From CAZAKZ01 sp964485695 (lineage in GTDB: Bacteria > Planctomycetota > JAFGQW01), in contig CAZAKZ010000127.1 of the NCBI GenBank assembly GCA_964485695.1, positions 1-15,674 on the forward strand: a DNA stretch of 15,674 bases, in the 5' to 3' direction. The notes under the pieces are model-generated. The model had not been told where the DNA came from. It was given only the letters and a program-made list of their open reading frames with translations, and searched no databases. The number at the start of each line of letters is the position of its first letter. Within the stretch, counting starts at the first letter, position 1. The translations under genes and the position numbers were made by a program. Positions 7,147-13,739 of the stretch are shown here, piece after piece.

Positions 7147-7994
7147 CCTCGACCGCGGGTGCGTCCGGCATCGCCGCCCTGTGCCTCGTCCTCGTGGTGG
7201 CCGGAATCGTCTCCTCCCAGGCATCGGGGGCGACGTATTTTCTTCCGGCCGGCGTGACCGCGGACGGCGTGGTCGCCCGGGACGCGAAATATCTCCTCGT
7301 GGGCCAAATCGGGGAGGCCGGAGGGGGATCGGGTGGTCCACTCTCCGGCTCCGGGCACGTGCTCCAGGCCGGTTTTTCACCCGTCATCGCCGAACCGGTG
7401 ACCGGAACCGTGCCCTGGCCCATGGCCGTGCGGCCCTGGTTCGTGGACCTGGCTCCTGCGGGGGAGGACACCCTGGTGCTGCACGGAGCCGAACTGGGCG
7501 TGGGAGGACTCCCCGGTATCCGCGTGGCGGGCAAGCCCACGGCCGTGATGCCGATATCCGGGGCCGAAGTGGCCTTTGTCCTGCCCGGCTCTAGCGTGCC
7601 CGGGTGGCAGCGAGTGGACGTCACCACGCCGCGGAGCGCTGCCACGCTGTTGCGCGGTCTCGGTGTCCGGCCCCTTCTCACCCTCGAGGAGGCGGCCCTC
7701 CCCGACCGTACCGTCCGGCTCACCTATCATGGACACACCGGCGACCAGCTCTGGCTCGGGGTCTCCCTGGGGCTTTCCCCTATCCCGACCTCTGTCCCAC
7801 CCTTTCACCACTCGCTTTACCTGGATCTGAACACCTTCATGATTCTCGGGATCTACTTCGTGTCGGCGCCCGATGGCCGGCTCGGAATCACCCTTCCCCC
7901 TCCGGGCATCACCAAGCCCATCCAGATTCAAGGTCTGGTCTTTTCCTCGGCTCCGTATGCACCGGGGAGTTTCACGAACGTGGTGGGTCTGTGA
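7143..7994 (+). CDS. Secreted protein with IPT-like middle and beta-rich tail
   Basis: A 283-residue exported protein, translationally coupled to the collagen-like gene: its ATG shares the ATGA overlap with the upstream stop, and GGGAGG sits at 7131-7136, six bases before the start. Residues 1-30 are a signal peptide. Residues 50-82 contain VGQIGEAGGGSG...HVLQAGFSPVI, like the short LQAGF-type motif in many secreted proteins of environmental bacteria. Residues about 85-165 have an IPT/TIG-like pattern (LVLHGAELGVGGLPGIRVAGKP, then FVLPGSSVPGWQRVDVTTP). Residues about 175-283 are a beta-rich tail with LGVSLGLSPIP, a D-x-x-G turn and a closing ITKPIQIQG. No enzyme motif is visible. The tight coupling suggests it is made with the collagen-like protein and may help present or anchor it; this is inference. 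Confidence 0.85.
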   Translation: MTSTAGASGIAALCLVLVVAGIVSSQASGATYFLPAGVTADGVVARDAKYLLVGQIGEAGGGSGGPLSGSGHVLQAGFSPVIAEPVTGTVPWPMAVRPWFVDLAPAGEDTLVLHGAELGVGGLPGIRVAGKPTAVMPISGAEVAFVLPGSSVPGWQRVDVTTPRSAATLLRGLGVRPLLTLEEAALPDRTVRLTYHGHTGDQLWLGVSLGLSPIPTSVPPFHHSLYLDLNTFMILGIYFVSAPDGRLGITLPPPGITKPIQIQGLVFSSAPYAPGSFTNVVGL

Positions 7995-8012
7995 CGGCCG
8001 TGCCCTCGGTAC

Positions 8013-8051
8013 AAAAGAAAAACCGGGGCAGGGTTTAAACCCTGACCCCGG
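8013..8051 (-). terminator. Rho-independent terminator for the ATPase gene
   Basis: Read on the minus strand, CCGGGG (bulged T) CAGGG...CCCTG CCCCGG forms a long stem around TTTAAA and is followed at once by TTTTTCTTTT (8022-8013). CAGGGTTTAAACCCTG (8029-8044) is a perfect 16-base palindrome. On the + strand the hairpin is followed by CTTCCCTCCC, so it terminates mainly the minus-strand gene. It sits between two convergent genes and could block transcription in both directions. Confidence 0.8.
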
Positions 8052-8059
8052 CTTCCCTC

Positions 8060-8083
8060 CCGAGCCGCCTTCTCTAGGCTCGG
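8060..8083 (-). other. Second hairpin directly after the ATPase stop codon
   Basis: CCGAGCC (8060-8066) and GGCTCGG (8077-8083) pair as a 7-bp stem with a 10-base loop, between the stop codon (8090-8092) and the U-tract terminator. It may protect the mRNA 3' end or act as part of a two-hairpin terminator. Confidence 0.5.
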
Positions 8084-8089
8084 AGGATT

Positions 8090-10153
8090 CTACTTCATTG
8101 CCATCGCCTTTACCAGTCTTGGTGTATTTTGAAATGCAGTTCGAATGACGCGGTTGTCATCCAGGACTCCGCTCTGGACCAGCAGGCTGTCCACCTCGTC
8201 GCGATCCACGACCTTCGGACCCATGGAAAGGTCGCCGGCGGCGGCGGCATGCCGGAGCTTTTGTGCTGCCACCATCGGAAGGTAGTCTTTCTCCTTCATG
8301 ATGAAGGCGGCACCCAGCGGCATCTTCTGCATGATTTCCCGTGATTTCCTGTAGGTGTTCCGGAGGGGTATGGTGCGGATCAGGAATCCCGGCGTGTGCT
8401 GCATGGCCTCGAGGGTTTGGTCCAGAAGAGCGCGAATGCTCTGGAAGTGATCCGCGCTGGAGATCACGATACCCCGCTGTGTTTCCGGGCCGCCTCGGCT
8501 CACGGTCACTTCGAGAGTATTACCGAAATACTTGGGGTCCTTGAGGTAATGGCCGAGTCGCACGGAAGAGATGCGGCCGCCGGCAAGGCGGGAACCCTTG
8601 CGGTTCAGGACGGTGAGCAGCTCGTGCAAGGTGGAGGCAAGGTCCTCTTCATCCACGTTCTTGAGGGTGCGTGCCGGATCCGCCTTCAGGTCGCGAACGG
8701 TCTGTTCGAACAGGCCGAAATACCACCCTACGGGATCGAGGGACAAAATGGGCTCGTTTTTGTCCCGGACCGGCCGCTGTATGGGTGGTTCGATGAGGGA
8801 GGGCCCGTCCGTGGTTACGCCGGCGGACCGCGAGGGGGAAAGGTGCTTGACGCCGCTGCATCGCAGGCGCTCGGCCTTTTCCACCTCTACCCTCAGTTTT
8901 TCCGGGATGGGAAGGATGCCGGAATCGGTTTTTCCCAGGGGCAGGCCCAGGATGCCGTCGCGATACTCCTCGAGGAGCTTGCTGCAGTGCTGGATCACCG
9001 CCCGGGGATGGACCACCACCTCCTCTTCCATCCACGATGCAAGGGCCTTCAAGTCGAATACCCGGCCTGCCTCCACCCGGCGCCTGGAGCTCATCCAGGC
9101 GTTCAGGCGGCTCTGGATGAGTTCAACCACCTGGTCGAAGACCAGAGGCTTCAAGGTGATGGAAGGCTGGGCAATGCGGTCGGACTGGGATTTGTTCAGG
9201 TATTCTCGCGAAAAAACCTCCCACCGGTCCCGGAGGCATGCGGTGAGCACCAGCAGCGAGGTCTCGTACTGGATGAGGTTGCTGAGCGCCTCGGCCAGGG
9301 CACGGATGCCGGTGCCGGCGGTGGCCGGGCCGTCGTTCACCTCCTCGATCTGGTCCACGCAGAGCACCAACACCTTTCCCGCAGTCCTACAGATCTTCAG
9401 GATCTGGCGCAGGGTCCCGCGGGCGTGGTCCTCGCCGCCCCTTGGATCCCGGGTAAGGGGCGAGCGAGGGATGCCCAGCCTGGCCAGGTCATCATCGGCA
9501 AGGAGGTCGCCGCGCAGCCACCGCATGCCCTGGACGCGCAGGCTCATGCTCTCATGGATCAAAAAGAACAGGGCTCGAAGCGCGCCGGCGTCGATGTCGG
9601 GATCGAAACCGATGGCCTGGTTCTGAAGGTCCCAGAAGAACGGCTCCAGGACGGCGTGGAACTCGAAGGGGGACGGAAGTCTGTCATCCGGCTTGCTCAC
9701 CAGTCTGGCCACGTCGGCCGAGTCCAGGGCCTTGGCCGCCACGGCCTCTCGGGCCAGCTTCAGAAAAAAATTGGCGGACAGCTGCGCCAGCGGGCCCAGG
9801 CCCTCGTTCGGGGTGGTGCTGAGGCGCACCACGGTCTCGCGAAGAACGTGCCGGAGCACCCGTTCCGGGCTGGGTGGCGGCTCCACGAAGGTCAGGACCA
9901 TGTCGGTTCGGTCCAGATTCCGCAACCGGGCCAGTAGGTGGGATTTTCCGAAGCCGGGCTCTCCCAGGAGAAGGACGCCCTGGGGCAGGCCCGTTTCGCG
10001 AATCTTGGACAGCTTCTTCAATATGGTATCGGTGGCCTGTCCGTTTATGGACGGGACATCGGTGAAGTCCTGATCCCAGGGCGTGCGGATGAACGCATTC
10101 TCGAAGGGGTTGGCGCCGCTCTTCAGCAGCGAGCGGATATCCTGGTTCATCAC
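8090..10153 (-). CDS. Orphan AAA / Orc1-Cdc6-like ATPase with C-terminal extension
   Basis: A 687-residue cytoplasmic protein with no signal or membrane segment. Walker A is GEPGFGKS (64-71). Walker B is VLVLCVDQIEEV (261-272, DQIEE). A sensor-like strand follows, LLVLTACLRDRW (300-311), with arginines that could be the finger. The long insert between Walker A and B, with RWLRGDLL near 211-218, and the helical region to about 400 match STAND/Orc-type NTPases better than classical AAA+ unfoldases. Residues about 410-470 look like a flexible linker. Residues about 470-687 form a separate alpha/beta domain (LEVTVSRGG, then RGIVISSADHFQS) that I do not recognise; it has no PD-(D/E)xK, HNH or other nuclease motif I can point to. 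The start is GTG 10153 with GGAG six bases before it; ATG 10150 is an alternative. Likely a DNA- or protein-remodelling ATPase, perhaps from a conflict system, but nothing nearby proves it. Confidence 0.88.
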   Translation of the reverse strand: MMNQDIRSLLKSGANPFENAFIRTPWDQDFTDVPSINGQATDTILKKLSKIRETGLPQGVLLLGEPGFGKSHLLARLRNLDRTDMVLTFVEPPPSPERVLRHVLRETVVRLSTTPNEGLGPLAQLSANFFLKLAREAVAAKALDSADVARLVSKPDDRLPSPFEFHAVLEPFFWDLQNQAIGFDPDIDAGALRALFFLIHESMSLRVQGMRWLRGDLLADDDLARLGIPRSPLTRDPRGGEDHARGTLRQILKICRTAGKVLVLCVDQIEEVNDGPATAGTGIRALAEALSNLIQYETSLLVLTACLRDRWEVFSREYLNKSQSDRIAQPSITLKPLVFDQVVELIQSRLNAWMSSRRRVEAGRVFDLKALASWMEEEVVVHPRAVIQHCSKLLEEYRDGILGLPLGKTDSGILPIPEKLRVEVEKAERLRCSGVKHLSPSRSAGVTTDGPSLIEPPIQRPVRDKNEPILSLDPVGWYFGLFEQTVRDLKADPARTLKNVDEEDLASTLHELLTVLNRKGSRLAGGRISSVRLGHYLKDPKYFGNTLEVTVSRGGPETQRGIVISSADHFQSIRALLDQTLEAMQHTPGFLIRTIPLRNTYRKSREIMQKMPLGAAFIMKEKDYLPMVAAQKLRHAAAAGDLSMGPKVVDRDEVDSLLVQSGVLDDNRVIRTAFQNTPRLVKAMAMK

Positions 10154-10400
10154 TCCGATCTCCGATTCGAGGCATTGAGCCGGTTCAGGAGCCGCCGGCC
10201 GGGACGGCCGGAGCGACCCGTGGAAATGCCGGCGTCGTTTTCGGATACTATCGGCCGAACCGGGGCCCGGAGGTTATTCTTCGCCGGACTCGAGGCCGAT
10301 CTCGCGAGGAAGGGCGCCGGTGGCGACGGCCGGAGGGCAGGCAACTTCATGTAGTAGTTGAGCTTAAGGCTTTTCAGGATTGATCGTCGGAGTTGAGAAA
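10154..10400. other. Divergent intergenic region with a GC-rich hairpin
   Basis: This region separates the divergent ATPase and oxidoreductase genes. CCGGCCG (10195-10201) and CGGCCGG (10205-10211) form a 7-bp stem with a 3-base loop in the ATPase leader. Frames on both strands are arginine- and proline-rich shadows, so I call no gene. No clear sigma-70 promoter is found on either side. Confidence 0.4.
10389..10392 (+). promoter_or_regulatory. Ribosome binding site favouring TTG start at 10401
   Basis: GGAG with eight bases to TTG 10401. No ATG or GTG lies in frame near the N-terminus of the oxidoreductase. The other candidate, TTG 10380, has only AAGG ten bases upstream. Confidence 0.5.
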
Positions 10401-11405
10401 TTGAGTGATTCCTTCCAGGAGGTCCGGTGGGGAGTCCTGGGCAACGCACGAGTCTTCCGCAGGCGATTTCTGCCGGCCGTGGAACAGGCGAAACGGGCTC
10501 GCCTGGCGGCCGTGGCCTCCCGCCGGGGCGAGGACGGCTGTAGAGATCTCGAGGTAGAGCGCCAGGGTGTGAGGATCCATGTGGGGTACGAGGCCCTGCT
10601 CGAGGACGAGGACGTGGATGCGGTCTACATCCCCGTGCCCAACGCCTTGCACGCTGCGTGGACCCTCCAGGCCCTCGAAGCCGGCAAGCACGTGCTGTGT
10701 GAGAAGCCCCTTGCCGTGACCGTGGAGGACTGCCGCCGCATGGTGGCGGCAGCCGGGCAACACCGCCGGATCCTGGCCGAAGCGTTTCAGTTCCGCTACC
10801 ACCCCCGCATGGAGGCTGCGGGCCGGGTCCTGCACCGGGGCGATATTGGCCGCCCGACGGGCTTTGAGGCCGTGTTCACCTATACCCTGGATAGAGGGAC
10901 CCCCAACATCCGGCTCCGGCCCGCCCTCGGGGGAGGTGTGCTCTGGGATGTGGGCTGCTATGGCGTTCACGCGGCTCGGTTTCTCCTGGGGTCGGAGCCG
11001 GAGACGGCGGAATGCAGAGGCCTTGTGCGGTCCGACCGGGGCGTGGACCTGGACTTCGAGGGGACTCTCCGGTTCAGGGGCGGTGTCGAGGCCCGGGTGA
11101 AGTGCAGCTTCCTCGAACCGTTCGAGAGCCGTATCCGGGTATGGGGCGAGGAAGGCAGCCTGGACATCCCCATGGCCTTCCAGCCCCAGCAGGACGTCCG
11201 GTTGATCCTGGAGAAGGGGGGCAGCGAGGAGGTCCTGGAGGTGGAGGGCCCGAACCCGTACGGCCTCCAACTGGAAGCGGTGAGTCAGGCGATTCTCACC
11301 GGAACGCCTCCCTGGGTGGACGGGGAGGACGGTCTGAAGAACGTGGCCGCTGTCGCGGCCTTGCTGGAAAGCGCCGACGTCGGACCGGTGACGGTCAGAC
11401 AATGA
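10401..11405 (+). CDS. Gfo/Idh/MocA family NAD(P)-dependent oxidoreductase
   Basis: 334 residues from TTG 10401 (341 from TTG 10380). The N-terminal Rossmann fold opens with VRWGVLGNAR, the usual glycine turn of the family. VYIPVPNALHAAW and AGKHVLCEKPLAV follow; the EKP lysine (K102 in this numbering) is the conserved catalytic or substrate-positioning residue. EAFQFRYHP and GGGVLWDVGCYGVHAARFLLG mark the C-terminal substrate domain, with the family's Asp, Tyr and His in the D..CY..H pattern. Closest in style to the sugar dehydrogenase/reductase branch (D-xylose dehydrogenase or glucose-fructose oxidoreductase-like). Substrate cannot be read from sequence. There is no signal peptide, so it is cytoplasmic. 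It is convergent with the winged-helix gene 48 bases downstream and divergent from the ATPase, so no pathway partner is visible. Confidence 0.93.
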   Translation: MSDSFQEVRWGVLGNARVFRRRFLPAVEQAKRARLAAVASRRGEDGCRDLEVERQGVRIHVGYEALLEDEDVDAVYIPVPNALHAAWTLQALEAGKHVLCEKPLAVTVEDCRRMVAAAGQHRRILAEAFQFRYHPRMEAAGRVLHRGDIGRPTGFEAVFTYTLDRGTPNIRLRPALGGGVLWDVGCYGVHAARFLLGSEPETAECRGLVRSDRGVDLDFEGTLRFRGGVEARVKCSFLEPFESRIRVWGEEGSLDIPMAFQPQQDVRLILEKGGSEEVLEVEGPNPYGLQLEAVSQAILTGTPPWVDGEDGLKNVAAVAALLESADVGPVTVRQ

Positions 11406-11453
11406 CCCTCCTGATGACCTTCCCAATGATCCTGGTGCAGGAAAGGAACCGGC

Positions 11454-11969
11454 TCAGCGATGGGTGCCGCCCACCACCTTGCCTTTCTTTTTCCAGGTGG
11501 ACTGTCTGCGCAGCAGGCGCCGTTCCACCTTGCGGGCCGTGGTCTTTTCCTCGTCCCAGCAGAGGTCTCTTTCCTGGATGACCTTGCGCCCCTTGCTGAG
11601 CAGACGCAGGCCTCTGACGGGTGAGCCGCGACGCACATACCCCTTTTCACACAGGCTCTGGACGGCCCGGTAGAAGGTGTTCTTGTGCACCTTTTTACGG
11701 TCCGGCCGGGTTGTATGGCCCCGGACCTGGGCCACCATGTGGGATAGCTTTGCCAGGGGGGTGGGGTTCTGCGCCCTTTCCGCTTCGGCCACGGCCACCA
11801 GGACCAGGCGCTGGAGCCTTCCCAGGCGATAGCTGATTTCCTGAGGGGTGGTTCTGTTCCTGCCGGTCCTGTTAGTTGTCCTGCCAGATTTCGGGGCGGC
11901 TCTTTTCGCGGGTTTCCGTGGTTCTCCTCGAGACCTCACCTTCCGGGACGGACTTTTTCCCTGCGGCAT
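11454..11969 (-). CDS. Small basic winged-helix DNA-binding protein
   Basis: A 171-residue protein. Residues 1-45 are a disordered, very basic tail rich in Lys, Arg, Ser, Thr and Pro. Residues about 46-135 fit a winged helix: IGH-type helices LGRLQRLVLVAVAEAER and LAKLSHMV, a recognition helix KNTFYRAVQSLCEKGYVRR, and a wing GLRLLSKGRKVIQ. Residues 140-171 are another basic stretch. GAGG five bases before ATG 11969 supports the start. The protein probably binds DNA as a regulator or nucleoid-type protein. It lies 178 bases downstream of the peptidase operon on the same strand, but a hairpin sits between them, so co-transcription is uncertain. The target is unknown. Close families would be MarR/PadR-like wHTH proteins, but I cannot place it in one. 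Confidence 0.78.
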   Translation of the reverse strand: MPQGKSPSRKVRSRGEPRKPAKRAAPKSGRTTNRTGRNRTTPQEISYRLGRLQRLVLVAVAEAERAQNPTPLAKLSHMVAQVRGHTTRPDRKKVHKNTFYRAVQSLCEKGYVRRGSPVRGLRLLSKGRKVIQERDLCWDEEKTTARKVERRLLRRQSTWKKKGKVVGGTHR

Positions 11970-12112
11970 GCGAACCTCGAATTTCGGATCCTGATTGCGA
12001 TAGCGTCTCGTTGTGCGAGGAACGTCCTCTCAAACATACTAGGGCAACCATGGTAACGAAATCTCGGGTTCAGTCAACCTGGTATCGCCTGTGGGAAGGT
12101 GATTTTACGTTC

Positions 12113-12139
12113 GGGGCGGCAGGCGGATTCCGCCGCCCC
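12113..12139 (-). terminator. Candidate terminator hairpin after the peptidase operon
   Basis: GGGGCGGC (12113-12120) and GCCGCCCC (12132-12139) form an 8-bp GC stem with an 11-base loop, starting 9 bases after the stop codon of the metallopeptidase. The bases after it on the minus strand read GAACGTAAAATC, with no U-tract, so it is not a classic intrinsic terminator. Confidence 0.4.
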
Positions 12140-12147
12140 TTCCAGGA

Positions 12148-13683
12148 TCAGGGCTTGCTCCGGCGGATTCTCTTTTTCAGCACGGCAAGGTCTTCCAGGT
12201 CGTCGTTGTCGGGGTCGATCTCCATGGCAAGGCGCTGGAACCTCTCGCTCTCCTTCTTGTTGCCGCCCATATCCTTGTAGGCCAGGCCCGTGTACATATA
12301 GGCATAGGGGTCCAGGGGATCGATCTCGATAGCCTTCTTCAGTATCTCCACGGCCTTCTCGTTCTTGTCCTTTTCCCAGAGCTTCTTGCCGTAGAGGTAG
12401 TAGAGGCGGTGGCTCTTGCCGCCGGCCTTGATGGCCTTCTCGAAGTAGCCCAGGGCCGTCAGCGGCAGGTTGTTCCGGCTCGCCATCCTGGCGGCCTCCA
12501 CGTAGCCACGGGCCGAGGTGGACTTGAGGTTGGTCTTGATGTAGGCGTGCCACTCCTTCTCGAGGGTCTTCAGGTCCTTGACGCCCAGGAACTTCTTCAG
12601 GAGCTTGATGGTCTCCTCCGGGCCGATCTTCTTCAGGCCGGAGTGGAACGGCTCCCGCTTCACCCTCTTGCCCGTGCCCAGGGTCTTGTAGAACTTCTTG
12701 AACTTCTTGGCGTACTTGGGTGTGTGGAGCATGAAGTGGCAGAACGACCATCCCCAGGTGTAGTGCTTGATGGTGCCGCCCTCCATGTTGATCATTTCCT
12801 CGAGGCCCAGCCAGTCCTGGTCGTCGATGTCGTCCTTGATGGATACGAGGCGGCCCTCCTGGATGTGCCCCACCGTCATCTTCTTCTTCTTGGGGTCCCA
12901 CTTGGAGGAGCCGTAGTACTCGGCCAGGCCCTCGTTGACCCAGAGAGAATAGTGGAACTTCGGATTGATGAGGTGGGTCAGGTAGTGGTTCACCTCGTGG
13001 AAGATGACGCTGATGGTCATGTCCTTGTCGTTGCGCATGTTGAAGACGTTCAGCTCGATGGGTTCCACGAATCGGAAATAGCCGAGCGCCCCCTTCCCGC
13101 CGCTGACCTGATCGAAGTAGCCCTGGTCGTGGTAGAAGCAGACCTTGAGCTTGTGCTTCTTACCGGGCCGGATGCCCCACGCCTTGGTGAATGTCTTGTA
13201 GTAGACCTCGAAGAGGTCCATGAACTCCTTTGCGGTCTCCTTGGGGATGGTGTACTCGAAGGCGAAGTTCTTGGTTGCCGACTTGTAGCGGCTTCGCCAC
13301 AACTTGTGTTTCTTGGCCTCCTCGACCCTCTCCTTGTTCTTCTCTGCCTGTTTCTTGAGCAGGCTCTCGAGCTTCTTCTTCGGGATCCACTTCCCCTTGT
13401 AGGGGACGAATCCCTTGGCCAGCTTCTCCGCCTCCTTGTCGTTCCGGGGCTTGTAGGTCCCGTCCGGATTGGAGAAGATGACGTCCAGGATCAGCTTCTG
13501 GGGCACGAAGACGTCTCCGTGCTTGTACTTGATCTTGATGCCCCCCTTTACCTGCTCGAGGGGCTTTCCCTCGATGATGCGGCCGTCCTTGAGCTGCAGC
13601 ACGTCGGCCGGCACGTCTGCGGCGAGGACGGCCAGGGCCAGGACCGCCAGGGCCGCCGTCAAGAGGATCTTCATAGAGGCCAT
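12148..13683 (-). CDS. Exported HExxH metallopeptidase (DUF1570/MA-clan-like) with TPR tail
   Basis: A 511-residue protein. Residues 1-25 are a signal peptide. Residues about 26-70 are a small beta domain (VLQLKDGRIIEGKPLE). GFVPYKGKWIPKKKLESL (91-108) is a short motif often repeated in related secreted proteins. The peptidase domain spans about 138-385. Zinc site: H229, E230, H233 (HEVNH), then NEGLAE at 250-255, with E251 as the likely third ligand 18 residues after H233, the gluzincin layout. All expected residues are present, so I expect activity. Residues about 390-495 hold two to three TPR-like repeats (ALGYFEKAIKAGG, AVEILKKAIEIDPLDPYAYMYTGLAYKDMG). Lysine is very frequent and nearly always AAG. 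GGAG six bases before ATG 13683 supports the start; MKILL at 13674 is an alternative. It is the second gene of an operon, 56 bases after its inactive relative. The substrate is unknown. Confidence 0.9.
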   Translation of the reverse strand: MASMKILLTAALAVLALAVLAADVPADVLQLKDGRIIEGKPLEQVKGGIKIKYKHGDVFVPQKLILDVIFSNPDGTYKPRNDKEAEKLAKGFVPYKGKWIPKKKLESLLKKQAEKNKERVEEAKKHKLWRSRYKSATKNFAFEYTIPKETAKEFMDLFEVYYKTFTKAWGIRPGKKHKLKVCFYHDQGYFDQVSGGKGALGYFRFVEPIELNVFNMRNDKDMTISVIFHEVNHYLTHLINPKFHYSLWVNEGLAEYYGSSKWDPKKKKMTVGHIQEGRLVSIKDDIDDQDWLGLEEMINMEGGTIKHYTWGWSFCHFMLHTPKYAKKFKKFYKTLGTGKRVKREPFHSGLKKIGPEETIKLLKKFLGVKDLKTLEKEWHAYIKTNLKSTSARGYVEAARMASRNNLPLTALGYFEKAIKAGGKSHRLYYLYGKKLWEKDKNEKAVEILKKAIEIDPLDPYAYMYTGLAYKDMGGNKKESERFQRLAMEIDPDNDDLEDLAVLKKRIRRSKP

Positions 13684-13739
13684 GTTTCACTCCAGGTCAT
13701 GATTGCGTCACGGTTACTCGTCAGTCCTCGGATGTCGGA

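Noticed and set aside
8396..9937. 513-residue + strand frame opposite the ATPase
   Set aside because: The minus frame holds Walker A and B motifs; the plus frame is a composition shadow.
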